Shown: piece by piece, positions 55,895 through 64,000 of the stretch | How positions within the stretch are numbered: the stretch's first letter is position 1 | How the letters are laid out: each line of letters starts with the position of its first letter | From: Ichthyophis bannanicus | Taxonomy: Eukaryota; Chordata; Amphibia; Gymnophiona; Ichthyophiidae | Direction: 5' to 3' | DNA length: 64,000 nucleotides | NCBI GenBank assembly: GCA_033557465.1 | Contig: CM066047.1 | Location: 6,820,001-6,884,000, forward strand | The notes under the pieces: generated by a model | Told to the model about the DNA's origin: nothing | Seen by the model: only the letters and a program-made list of their open reading frames with translations | Databases searched by the model: none | Translations under genes and position numbers: made by a program

Positions 55895-56841
55895 ATGGAG
55901 CAAGGTGAGCTGCTGAGTTGGATGGCAGACCAGTTCCAACAGCAGCAGGAGATGGCTGCCCAGATGCAGGAACGAATAGCCGCCAGGATGATGGCCCAAC
56001 AACAGCCGCTCCTAGAGTTGATGGGTGCCTGGATAGGAGAACAGAAGAAAACCACCGAAGCCTTAAGGACTATGTCAGGTTCCTTAGAAGCCTCGCAAGG
56101 ACTGGGTTCACAGGGAAAAGGGATATTTTCCTTTGGTTCCCTGACCAAGGAAGATGACATAGATGTTTATTTGGAAGTGTTTGAACGAGTTGCACTCCTA
56201 AGTGGATGGCCAAAGGATCAATGGGCCACACGCATAGCTGCCTTTCTTACAGGGCTATGCCCATTGATCTAGCCTCCAATTATGAGGAGCTCAAGAAGGC
56301 AATTAGAGATCGTATGGGCCTAACACCAATGGTCTATAGGCGCCTTCTGAGAGCTTGCAAGCTTAAGCAAGACGAGACACCGCAAGCTTTATGCCAGCGG
56401 ATCAAAACGTTGGTATGGAAGTGGTTGTCACCTGAGGGCAAAACTGTTGATTCTCTATTGGATAATATTGTTTTAGAGCAGTTTGTTGAAGCTGTACCAA
56501 AGGAACTGCAGTCTTTCCTGATTCTCCAAGACTGTCAAAACACCAGAGACGCAACCTCGCTGGCAGAGCGTTTCTTGGAAGCCAGATTGATCATCCAAGC
56601 GAAGGTGGGTGTTTTAAATCTGGCAGAAGCAGGAGTTTCAGAAAGGAAAGGGAAAACAATGTTGGGGGGAATCACCAGAGTTAAACCCATGGGAAAAACT
56701 GATTATGCTCAAAGAAAATGCTTTGCATTTGGAGAGACAGGACATCTTAGAAGGGATTGTCAGGCAAGAACAGCCCTAGTATCCACCAAATCCAAGGAGA
56801 GTGGGGAAGGATTCTTGTGGAGGTGGAAGATATACCCGTAG
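55895..56841 (+). pseudogene. gag with SCAN-like capsid domain
   Basis: The start ATG at 55,895 follows a pyrimidine-rich stretch. The N-terminus is Gln-rich (MADQFQQQQEMAAQMQERIA). DDIDVYLEVFERVALLSGWP and the following WATRIAAFLTG begin the capsid region. After a one-base shift near 56,250 it continues DLASNYEELKKAIRDRMGL, RLLRACKLKQDETPQAL and FVEAVPKELQSFL, which matches the layout of the vertebrate SCAN domain, itself derived from a Gmr1-like gag. The zinc knuckle reads CFAFGETGHLRRDC, with the second Cys lost. The frame ends at 56,841. Confidence 0.8.
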
Positions 56842-57193
56842 AAGCCCTGTTAGATTGCGGCGCGGATCAGTCGATGATTTCGCAGAAACTCTGGAAAGAT
56901 ATCCAATCCCAAGGTAGTCAGCCTCCAAAAGAGTCTGGAAGTAGCATAAAATAAGATGTGTGCATAGTGCAGCATCATCTTATCCCCTCTATACCTTAAG
57001 AGTAAAAGGCTTAGGTTTAAAGCGAGATATTTCTGTAGCTCTTGTCCCTAAGCTTCCTCACGCTTTAGTTTTGGGGAGAGATTGGCCTCAATTTAGGCGA
57101 GGCTTAGCTAAGGGCCTACAAAATGAGGAAGGTTTAACATCTAAACCTGGCACAGTCAGATGCTTTAGAGTCAGAGAGGCACTCTACATCTAA
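56757..57193 (+). pseudogene. Aspartic protease remnant
   Basis: VEALLDCGADQSMISQKLW has the shape of the retroviral-type active site but reads DCG where D-(S/T)-G is expected. The frame breaks at 56,954 and resumes with HALVLGRDWPQFRRGL, matching the first element's protease end (ELVLGRDWPQFRRSL). It is probably inactive. Confidence 0.75.
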
Positions 57194-57296
57194 GCCAGTA
57201 GAGGGAGAGAAAGTATCCCTAGGGGATAAAAATAAGGATAAGCAGTTAGTATCCTCTCGTAGGGTCAGTGCTAGGACAAGGGCACTGCCCTCTCCT

Positions 57297-59231
57297 TTGT
57301 TTGGCGTTCCGCAGAAAAAGCAAGATAGGAAAACACCTCAGAAACAGGACACTGACAGTAAGCCAAAATTCATTCTAAAATTTTGTTGTACCACCCCAAA
57401 TGCCAGGGTCCCAAAACGTGCTTCTGAACAGGCAGCAGGTTTTGATTTGCATAGCGCGGAGGATATTATCATTCCTCGACAAGGCAGAGCGTTGGTAGAG
57501 ACAGGCATTCAACTAGAGATACCACCTAGCTGCTATGGGCGTATTGCTCCTCGCTCAGGCCTGGCGGTGAAGAACTCTATAGATGTGGGGGCGGGGGTAA
57601 TTGACCCTGATTTCCGAGGGGCAGTCAAAGTCCTATTGCTTAACTTCGCGCGGACAGATTTTAAGGTGAATACAGGAGACAGGATAGCACAGCTTATATG
57701 CGAACGAGTATGCTTTCCACCCGTAGAGGAAGTAGTGGAATTGAGCACTACAGTAAGGGGGTCAGGAGGATTTGGGTCCACTGGCCGGGCTGAGATTAAA
57801 GGTCTATCAGCAACCTGTGAGGAGAAGGCAGATGTGGATCTGGGCCCAAAACTAGCCGAGCGTAAGACCAAGCCTGTCCCAAGAGTGAGGGGGGAATTTT
57901 CAAGGCGCCTACAGAGTACATCCCAAATGGCGGAGGGGAATATAACCACTAGCCAAGCCCGCCAGAAAAATTACTATGATTGGTGCACCAGACCTCGTCA
58001 GTTAGAGGTAGGCGAGAAAGTTGTAACAGCAGCTGGTTCCCACCCAAGGTTTGAAGGTAGATGGAAGGGGCCTTATAGGATCATAAGACAGGTAGGCCCA
58101 GTCACATATTTGGTAAAGACTAGAAGAGGTAGACAGCAGGTTTTCCATATTAATGTCTTGCGACCATGGCACGAGCGGGTAGTGTTAGCTCGGTTGACTG
58201 CAAGAGAAGGTAATTTGGATAGCTGTCGGATAGATCATTACACCCTAGCAGGAATTCCGTGCTGTGCGTGGGTAGAGGCGCCAGCCCGGAATATCTTAAA
58301 GGGGGGGGGGGGGTTATGTGGTGGCGAGACTGTAGTACAGCCTGAGAAAATGGTGAAAAAACAGTCATTTTCCTCTGAGCAAGGAAATAGCTCAGGGAGT
58401 TTTAGGGTTAAAACTCCAGCTAAAGAAGAAAACTACATTCACAGAGCTGTTGATAGTGAGCCACGCCCCAGCTCCAAGGTAACCAGGGGAGGTGACGAGG
58501 ATTACCCAGGGGTGGAGCTTGAGGCTATAGGGCATTCACACTCATATAAGCTCAGGGAAGCAGGAAGGAGGGGTGCATCCACCAGGAGGGAGGGTGCATC
58601 CACCGGGGAGGAGGTTTCCACCAGGAAGGGAGAGACCCCGGGTGAGAGAGTGATCACCAGGGAAGGTGTATCCAAGAGAGGAGACTCTTGCAAGGAAGCA
58701 GGAAGTAAGGAAACCAGGAGGAACCCTGTGAGAGGAAGGTGTTCCAGCAGCTGTCTGAGGAGGAATCCCTATTGCACGCAGCATTCAGGAAGCTCTAGTT
58801 CTGAAGGTAGTTCAGCTTGTAAGAGAATTACAGCTGGCTGGGAGGATGGGAGAGTTTGCCCTGTGGAAAATGCTGGTTATGAGCAACGTATGGGAGTGTC
58901 CTTAGGAGAGCCGGTAAGAAGTGTGTCCTCTTCAGCAAAGTTTGGGAAGAGACTGGGTGCTAGAAGAAAGATGAGCACATTGGAAACCTTACACAGTTTG
59001 ATAAAGGATAAGGATCTCCTCAAGCCTTCCAGTGTCCCTCAGCGTAGAGAGGAAGCCCAGTGGGGAAAGGTTTTAAAGTTGTTACAGAAACTAAAACCTG
59101 CAGTTCCAGACGCTGAGTCCAACCAGGAGCCAATTGACTTAGATGAGTGCATGCAGATAGATGAATGTGCTTCAGATAATGTTTCCTCGGGGTCGGAAAT
59201 GGATTGCTCATTCTGTGTGTGCCAGAAGTGA
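57297..59231 (+). CDS. dUTPase - integrase C-terminus - LTR-encoded extension
   Basis: A 644-codon open frame; the first Met is only the first in the frame. Residues about 25-164 form a trimeric-type dUTPase with all five motifs in order: AAGFDLHSAED (46-56), GRIAPRSGLAVK (81-92), GAGVIDPDFRGAV (98-110; Phe where Tyr is common), GDRIAQLICERV (127-138) and RGSGGFGSTG (154-163). It should hydrolyse dUTP to dUMP. About 230-295 is an integrase C-terminal GPY/F module (FEGRWKGPYRIIRQVGPVTY). From residue 341 the frame lies in the 3' LTR and runs about 304 codons: basic and Gly/Ser-rich, then acidic, ending CMQIDECASDNVSSGSEMDC. The integrase core is missing between dUTPase and module. dUTPases occur in several retroviruses and in some LTR elements; the strong likeness to cellular enzymes suggests host capture. 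Confidence 0.85.
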   Translation: MFGVPQKKQDRKTPQKQDTDSKPKFILKFCCTTPNARVPKRASEQAAGFDLHSAEDIIIPRQGRALVETGIQLEIPPSCYGRIAPRSGLAVKNSIDVGAGVIDPDFRGAVKVLLLNFARTDFKVNTGDRIAQLICERVCFPPVEEVVELSTTVRGSGGFGSTGRAEIKGLSATCEEKADVDLGPKLAERKTKPVPRVRGEFSRRLQSTSQMAEGNITTSQARQKNYYDWCTRPRQLEVGEKVVTAAGSHPRFEGRWKGPYRIIRQVGPVTYLVKTRRGRQQVFHINVLRPWHERVVLARLTAREGNLDSCRIDHYTLAGIPCCAWVEAPARNILKGGGGLCGGETVVQPEKMVKKQSFSSEQGNSSGSFRVKTPAKEENYIHRAVDSEPRPSSKVTRGGDEDYPGVELEAIGHSHSYKLREAGRRGASTRREGASTGEEVSTRKGETPGERVITREGVSKRGDSCKEAGSKETRRNPVRGRCSSSCLRRNPYCTQHSGSSSSEGSSACKRITAGWEDGRVCPVENAGYEQRMGVSLGEPVRSVSSSAKFGKRLGARRKMSTLETLHSLIKDKDLLKPSSVPQRREEAQWGKVLKLLQKLKPAVPDAESNQEPIDLDECMQIDECASDNVSSGSEMDCSFCVCQK

Positions 59232-59856
59232 GAAAGCTCTAAGGTTTTAAAGTTTTAGAAAAAAAACCAAGAAGCTTATCTAAGTGCTTAACCTGCTGGA
59301 GAATTATGCAAATGAAGTGTTAATGTGCTTGTGCTAGCCAGGAAGATTCAAAGGATTGATTTGAATGCTTGCAGCCTGTAAACAAATGTTTAGCAGCTTG
59401 AAGGAAAGGAAGCAAATGTTTAGCAACTTGTAGAAAAGAAGTGAAGTGCTGTACAGAGCTCAGCTGAAGTAGAGGTTTGTGCTGAACCAAGCCAGGAACC
59501 TAAAGCTAAAATCTTTAATGAAGGAAAAGATTTACTGCTGTGTTAAACAAGCTGAGAAGCAGTGCTGCTGTGTTTGCTATAACAGTTTGATATGAAGTTT
59601 TTGTTTCCTTTTTCAACGGAGAAGCATCCAATTTATGTTGTTGTAATTGTGAACTGCTGAAAAGAAAAGTTCATTGGCTAAGAAGAAAAAAAATAATAAA
59701 TTTCCTGTTTGCCTTGAAAACCCCAGCTATTCTTTATTACACAACTACACTACCCAGCAGCCTTGGCTCTGGGAATCCAACTAACAGAAAAGGGACAATA
59801 AGAGGTTACACCCACTACTCCTAGGCAACCGCCTAGCCAGTAGGAGGCGCATCACA
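58317..59856 (+). repeat. 3' LTR of the second LTR element
   Basis: It is 1540 bp, TG...CA. It contains the LTR-encoded reading frame to 59,231, an AATAAA at about 59,695 and the end CGCATCACA before the microsatellite resumes. Confidence 0.85.
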
Positions 59857-60003
59857 GTAGTAGTAGTAGCAGCAGCTTTAGTAGCAGCAGCAGCAGTAGT
59901 AGTAGCAGCAGCAGTAGTAGTAGTAGTAGTAGTAGCAGCAGTAGTAGCAGTAGTAGTAGCAGCAGCAGTAGTAGCAGCAGCAGTAGTAGTAGCAGTAGTA
60001 GTA
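59857..60003 (+). repeat. (AGT/AGC)n microsatellite, right part
   Basis: About 147 bp of AGT/AGC triplets with one short break (AGCTTTAGTAGC). Together with 55,319-55,524 it was one tract before the LTR insertion. Confidence 0.95.
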
Positions 60004-60039
60004 ATCTTTTCAGTTACCACCAGTGTAACTATCAGTAGA

Positions 60040-61440
60040 GAAGAAAACATGAGAATATAAACAATGGCAAATTAGAACTAAAGCTTTAATGAGGCAGGCC
60101 GCAAGAGAATGTAGAAAGAAGCTCACTATAAAGGCCAAAGCTAATAAGAACATTTTAAAGTATATTCAAAGCAAAAGGCCTGAAGGAACTTGGGTAGACC
60201 ATCAGATTGCCGACAGCTCAAAGGGGCACTTGGGGAAAACCCTATGAGGAAAGGCTTAAAAGGTTAGGGCTCTTCAACATGGAAAAAGAGACAGCTGAGG
60301 GGAAGTATGATGGAGGTCTATAAAATAATGAACAGAATGCAACAAGTAAATGTAGATTAGTTGTTTATTCTTTCAAAAAGTAGAACAACCAGGGGACACA
60401 CAATGAAGCTGCAATATAGCACATTTAAGACTAATAAGAGAAAATATTTTTTTCACTCAACATGTAATCAAACTCTGGAATTTGTTACCAGAGGATGTAC
60501 TATAAGCTGTTAGTGTAGCTGTTTTTTTTAATAGGTTTGGACGAGTTCCTGGAGGAAAAGTCCATAAAGCCCTATTAAAGCAGACCGTGGAAATCCACTG
60601 CTTATCCCTGAAATAAGCAGCATGGAATTTGTCTACCTTTTGGGAATCTGACAGGTACTTTTGACCTGGATTGGCCACTCTTGGAAATGGGATCCTGGGC
60701 TTGATGAACCTTGGTTTGACCGCGTATGACATCTCTTATGTTCATATGACAAGGCAATAGCAGAAAAACAAAACTAATCCCTTGATTCAGTTTTTAATGA
60801 AAAGGATATTAGTGAGATACCCAGGTCAGAAACATGTTTTATGCCAATGACTCAAAGGAACTCAAGCACATCACAGTAGACCTGAATGATATAATGGAAT
60901 AAACGTATGAACTGAAGAGTAAGAAATCATCAGAACTGGATGGTATACACTCCAAAGTTTTAAAAGACATGAAAAATTAAATTTAAGGCCCTATTACTAG
61001 CAATCTATTGGAATTTTGGCCACATTACTAATGTGGGGCACTATACTCCCATAATTTAGCACAGTCTGCCATGTTAATACTCCCACTGGGAACAACTACC
61101 ACCACCCATTGTGCTGGCAGTGTAGGCTTTCAAGGCCTCTACTAACGGCGCCACGGCGGGAACAGTCACATCCTGCCCAGACACCACCCAGACATGCACT
61201 GCCTGATAGTGTTGGGTTTTTAGCACATGACCCTGGGCTATTTTGTAGTGTGGTGCAAAAATGCACATTAACCCCGCACTATCTGGCTAGCGTGCTTTCA
61301 TAAACATGCCCTAGAATCTATTATTAATTTCAGCTATGGTACCAGAGGATTGGAGGGTGGTCAATGTACCACCAAAAAGAGTTTCAGGGGTGATCCAGGA
61401 AATTAGAGATCAGTGAGCCACAGCCCTCTGATCTTTCAAG
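60040..61440 (+). pseudogene. CR1/L3-like LINE remnants, rearranged
   Basis: The block at 60,220-60,750 carries a degraded C-terminus and the 3' end GATGAACCTTGGTTTGACC ... TATGACATCTCTTATGTTCA, like the CR1/L3 3' end with its short tandem tail. Further right are pieces that belong upstream in the ORF: SKKSSELDGIHSKVLKDM at about 60,920-60,975 (family K-S-P-G-x-D-G-I) and MVPEDWRVVNVPPKR at about 61,335-61,380 (V-P-x-D-W-K). The order is not collinear, so there are at least two copies or a rearrangement. A segment at about 60,990-61,316 of unknown origin separates the pieces. Confidence 0.65.
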
Positions 61441-63358
61441 TTGTTACGAAAGCCATTCACCTAAGTTCTACACCTTTATTTGTTCCTGACGACATACAGG
61501 AGCTTCAGATCCAAACAATAATGTAACAAGATACTGTAGAGTACATGCAATCATATTCCATAGCACAAGAGCCAAGCCGCTCCTGCAGAATAACATAGTG
61601 GAGGGAGAAAACTGGTGCCCCCCTCCCCTTATCATGGTGGCTGGACTAAGGGAGGATCCTGACATCCTGACTACTGACTGCTTCTCCGATCTCCAGCCTG
61701 TTTGACTAAGATATAACTGTTTGACTTCTTCTAAAAGAATAATCAGTTCAGAAAAACTGAATCAACAGTTCCTCAGGAGAGCACAGGCCACAACCAGTTG
61801 CTGGGTGACTGCGTAATCTACAGAAAGATGCAGACAGCTACTGGCCAACAGCTGGAGCTATATTGAATTCAGAAAGTTACTGAAAGACAGTGAAAACCAC
61901 ACTCTCTCTCTCTCCAGTTTCTGCTTTTAAATAAAGCCAATATTGGAACTTAAAGCAAAATCTCCAGAAAAAGACCACATTTTCTCAAAAGCTGGCAAAT
62001 GACAGCTGGGAAGACAACGACAAGTAGCATAAGAGACAAGTAAGCCAAGGAGTGGGGGAGCTTTGTATGGGTTTTCAAGCAAAGAGCAACTCCAGAAAAC
62101 TGCTTCCTTATGGATGTCTCCACTGCAAAAATCTGTCTGCAACTGACATTCAGTGACTATAATGGAATCCAGGTTTTAGTTTCCTCCAGCGACAGTCAGG
62201 TGGCTCCCTCAACTGAGTTTAATTGAATAACAAAATAATGAAAAATGATTTCTATTCAATCTAGTAATTGTCTGGGGACTGGTGAATCGTACTGATAATG
62301 ACCACTATGAGCCGTGTGGCCTGTATACACACCATCTATATTTGAGAACCTCTAAAATCATTTTTATTTTAGCCCTCTGACCATTCTTTGGTTTCTTTGA
62401 GTATGATAAATGATATCTGGTCCAAAGGTGCCTGGGCAGGTGCATTACGGCATCTCAGGAGGAGCAAAATAGCCAATAGCTGGTGCAGAGACGCGACAGG
62501 AGACTGAAGCAGAAAGGGACTCCGACATCACTACTTCTTTTGTCCATCGGGTGGCAGTGGCTGGTCCTTTTGAGCATGAAACTAGGGGTCAGTACTAACC
62601 TTGAGCTCCGATGTGAGATCTCGCTCTATTCCCTGGTCCCTCTGGAAGTGACCTGGACCATCCTTTAGGGCAACATTGCTGGGTGGCATCACTCCAGATA
62701 GTGCAAAAGATCAAAGTAGCGCCTTGGAGCTGTAACATTGGGAGACTCTCCAGGTACTCGAGTGGTGCCCTGTTGGCTGAGTCAATCCTCGGAGCATGAG
62801 CCACGGCAATAGAGGCTGAAATATCTGCCCCGTAAATCCCTTGCCCTGAAATTCAGGAATCAAAACATAGCTGGGTTATTCTTGTTGCTTGATGTTGAGA
62901 AGAGACTTCAGGAGATAAGTGATTTTGTGTTCTGCTTTTTTCCAATTTTAATCTTAGTCATTCAAAGACTATTAACACTGTTAGTTTGAAATGTAACAGT
63001 TCTAGGTGTTGCTTCCCTTCCACAATACCTTCCAATCTTACTTTATAAACTAACTCACTAATTGAGGAGTTGGATAAAACAGAATCATGAGCCATTGACT
63101 AGAAGAGAATAAGAAAGCGGTTAAGAGTTGCTCATCTGTGACAATGGAACACTTAAATTTCACTGGAAACTTGATTAATAATATTTTTTTAAATCTTTGC
63201 GATAATTATTTTAGTTGGTTTGACCTTTGTCATTACCTAGGCAACAAGGTTCTGCAAAGGAAATCACGCTAGATTAGTGCACACCTTATAAATGCATAAA
63301 CAGGATAAAGCAAACCGCTGCATACTCCAGTAACACACGAGCAAGAAAACAGGACTCA
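61441..63358. other. No recognisable gene
   Basis: Nothing supported; only short unconvincing frames. Confidence 0.4.
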
Positions 63359-63519
63359 AGGCCGGGGCTACCATTAGGTGGACTAGGCCGCCCTCCGGGG
63401 GCACCCATTGCCACTGCTATCACCCCTCATGGGGACTTACAGTGGGCCATGCAAACAGGAAGTCGCCAATTGGAGGGGGTAAGGCAGACAGCCTTGTGGC
63501 ATCAAAGTTTACAGGTAAA
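63359..63519. repeat. Possible left end of the GCAGGGCC foldback family
   Basis: CAAGGCCGGGGCTACCATTA followed by GGTGGACTAGGCCGCC resembles the left end at 18,180. The other end would lie beyond the window or in the array. Confidence 0.3.
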
Positions 63520-64000
63520 CACTGAGGGGCTGCAGCAGCGGCAGTGAGGGGCTAAAGCAGTGGCAGCGAGGGGCTGCAGCAGTGGCAGTGAGGGGCTGCA
63601 GCAGTGGCAGTGAGGGGTTGCAGCAGTGGCAGCGAGGGGCTGCAGCAGCGGCAGCGAGGGGCTGCAGCAGCGGCAGCGAGGGGCTGCAGCAGCGGCAGCG
63701 AGGGGCTGCAGCAGTGGCAGCGAGGGGCTGCAGCAGCGGCAGTGAGAGGCTACAGCAGCGGCAGTGAGGGGTTGCAGCAGTGGCAGTGAGGGGCTACAGC
63801 AGCGGCAGTGAGGGGTTGCAGCAGTGGCAGTGAGAGGCTACAGCAGTGGCAGCGAGGGGTTGCAGCAGTGGCAGTGAGGGGCTACAGCAGCGGCAGTGAG
63901 GGGTTGCAGCAGTGGCAGTGAGAGGCTACAGCAGTGGCAGCGAGGGGCTGCAGCAGCGGCAGCGAGGGGCTACAGCAGTGGCAGTGAGGGGCTGCAGCAG
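63520..64000. repeat. 22-bp minisatellite reaching the window edge
   Basis: The unit is GGCAGTGAGGGGCTGCAGCA plus GC or GT, about 21 copies, with regular C/T variation (GCAGCG/GCAGTG, CTGCAG/CTACAG/TTGCAG). Since 22 is not a multiple of three, each frame rotates with the unit; the open frames here are only a by-product. Confidence 0.95.

Larger units (their letters stand above)
55525..59856 (+). mobile_element. Second Gypsy-type LTR element, with dUTPase and without RT
   Basis: It starts TGTGGTGGCG and ends CGCATCACA, with GTAG on both sides (55,521-55,524; 59,857-59,860); because the target is an (AGY)n tract this duplication is weak evidence. The 5' LTR is cut to about 243 bp, while the 3' LTR is 1540 bp. 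Internal order: SCAN-like gag, zinc-knuckle remnant, protease, dUTPase, integrase C-terminal module, then a G-rich polypurine tract (58,298-58,313). RT, RNase H and the integrase core are absent. It is related to the first element: similar gag start, GPY/F region, and the CPARNIL or APARNIL stretch before the polypurine tract. Confidence 0.88.

Overview
This window reads as intergenic vertebrate DNA made almost entirely of transposable elements and tandem arrays. I recognise no exon of a host protein-coding gene. The mix is L2-like and CR1-like LINEs, an RTE/BovB-type LINE, L1-like ORF1 fragments, MIR/CORE-type SINEs, Tc1 and mariner DNA transposons, Ty3/Gypsy elements with a SCAN-like gag, and a tyrosine-recombinase (Ngaro/DIRS-type) retrotransposon. 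That mix best fits an amphibian, perhaps a caecilian; the species call is inference and is not firm.

Layout. 1-11 kb: sparse LINE tails, a 33-bp minisatellite (1.88-3.76 kb) and an inverted-repeat element (10.18-10.93 kb) whose two arms each carry a hammerhead-ribozyme-like motif. 11.4-17.4 kb: one old Tc1 element (minus strand) broken by a 3.74-kb element with 22-bp terminal inverted repeats and TAG duplications, by a deleted mariner with TA duplications, and by a short SINE. 17.4-22.6 kb: small foldback elements and a CR1-like LINE. 22.63-26.53 kb: an array of about 80 copies of a 48-bp unit. 26.98 kb: a 5S rRNA-like sequence. 29.1-31.1 kb: L1 ORF1 fragments, one pair head to head.

31.8-39.6 kb: an L2-like LINE (minus) that received a young LTR element (31,980-37,846; GTAC duplication; LTRs about 98% identical by eye) and a tRNA-derived SINE (TTAAT duplication). 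The LTR element has one long open frame with zinc knuckle, protease and a complete integrase, but no reverse transcriptase. 40.3-46.1 kb: a Ngaro-like element (gag, RT-RNase H, tyrosine recombinase, SGNH hydrolase), broken mostly at G tracts. 46.2-49.3 kb: a second L2-like LINE. 49.3-55.1 kb: a third (minus), split by an RTE/BovB-like LINE and another copy of the same SINE.

55.5-59.9 kb: a second, related LTR element inserted into an (AGY)n microsatellite. It encodes a SCAN-like gag, a protease remnant, a captured dUTPase with all five motifs, and an integrase C-terminus. It also lacks reverse transcriptase. 60-61.4 kb: a CR1/L3-like LINE end. 63.5 kb to the edge: a 22-bp minisatellite.

The strongest lead for something undescribed is the pair of LTR elements. 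In both, the pol frame stays open across the polypurine tract and runs about 300 codons into the LTR, and the two LTR-encoded proteins end in a similar acidic MQ(V/I)D...MDC motif although the elements are otherwise quite diverged. Both lack reverse transcriptase, so they look like structured non-autonomous elements mobilised in trans.
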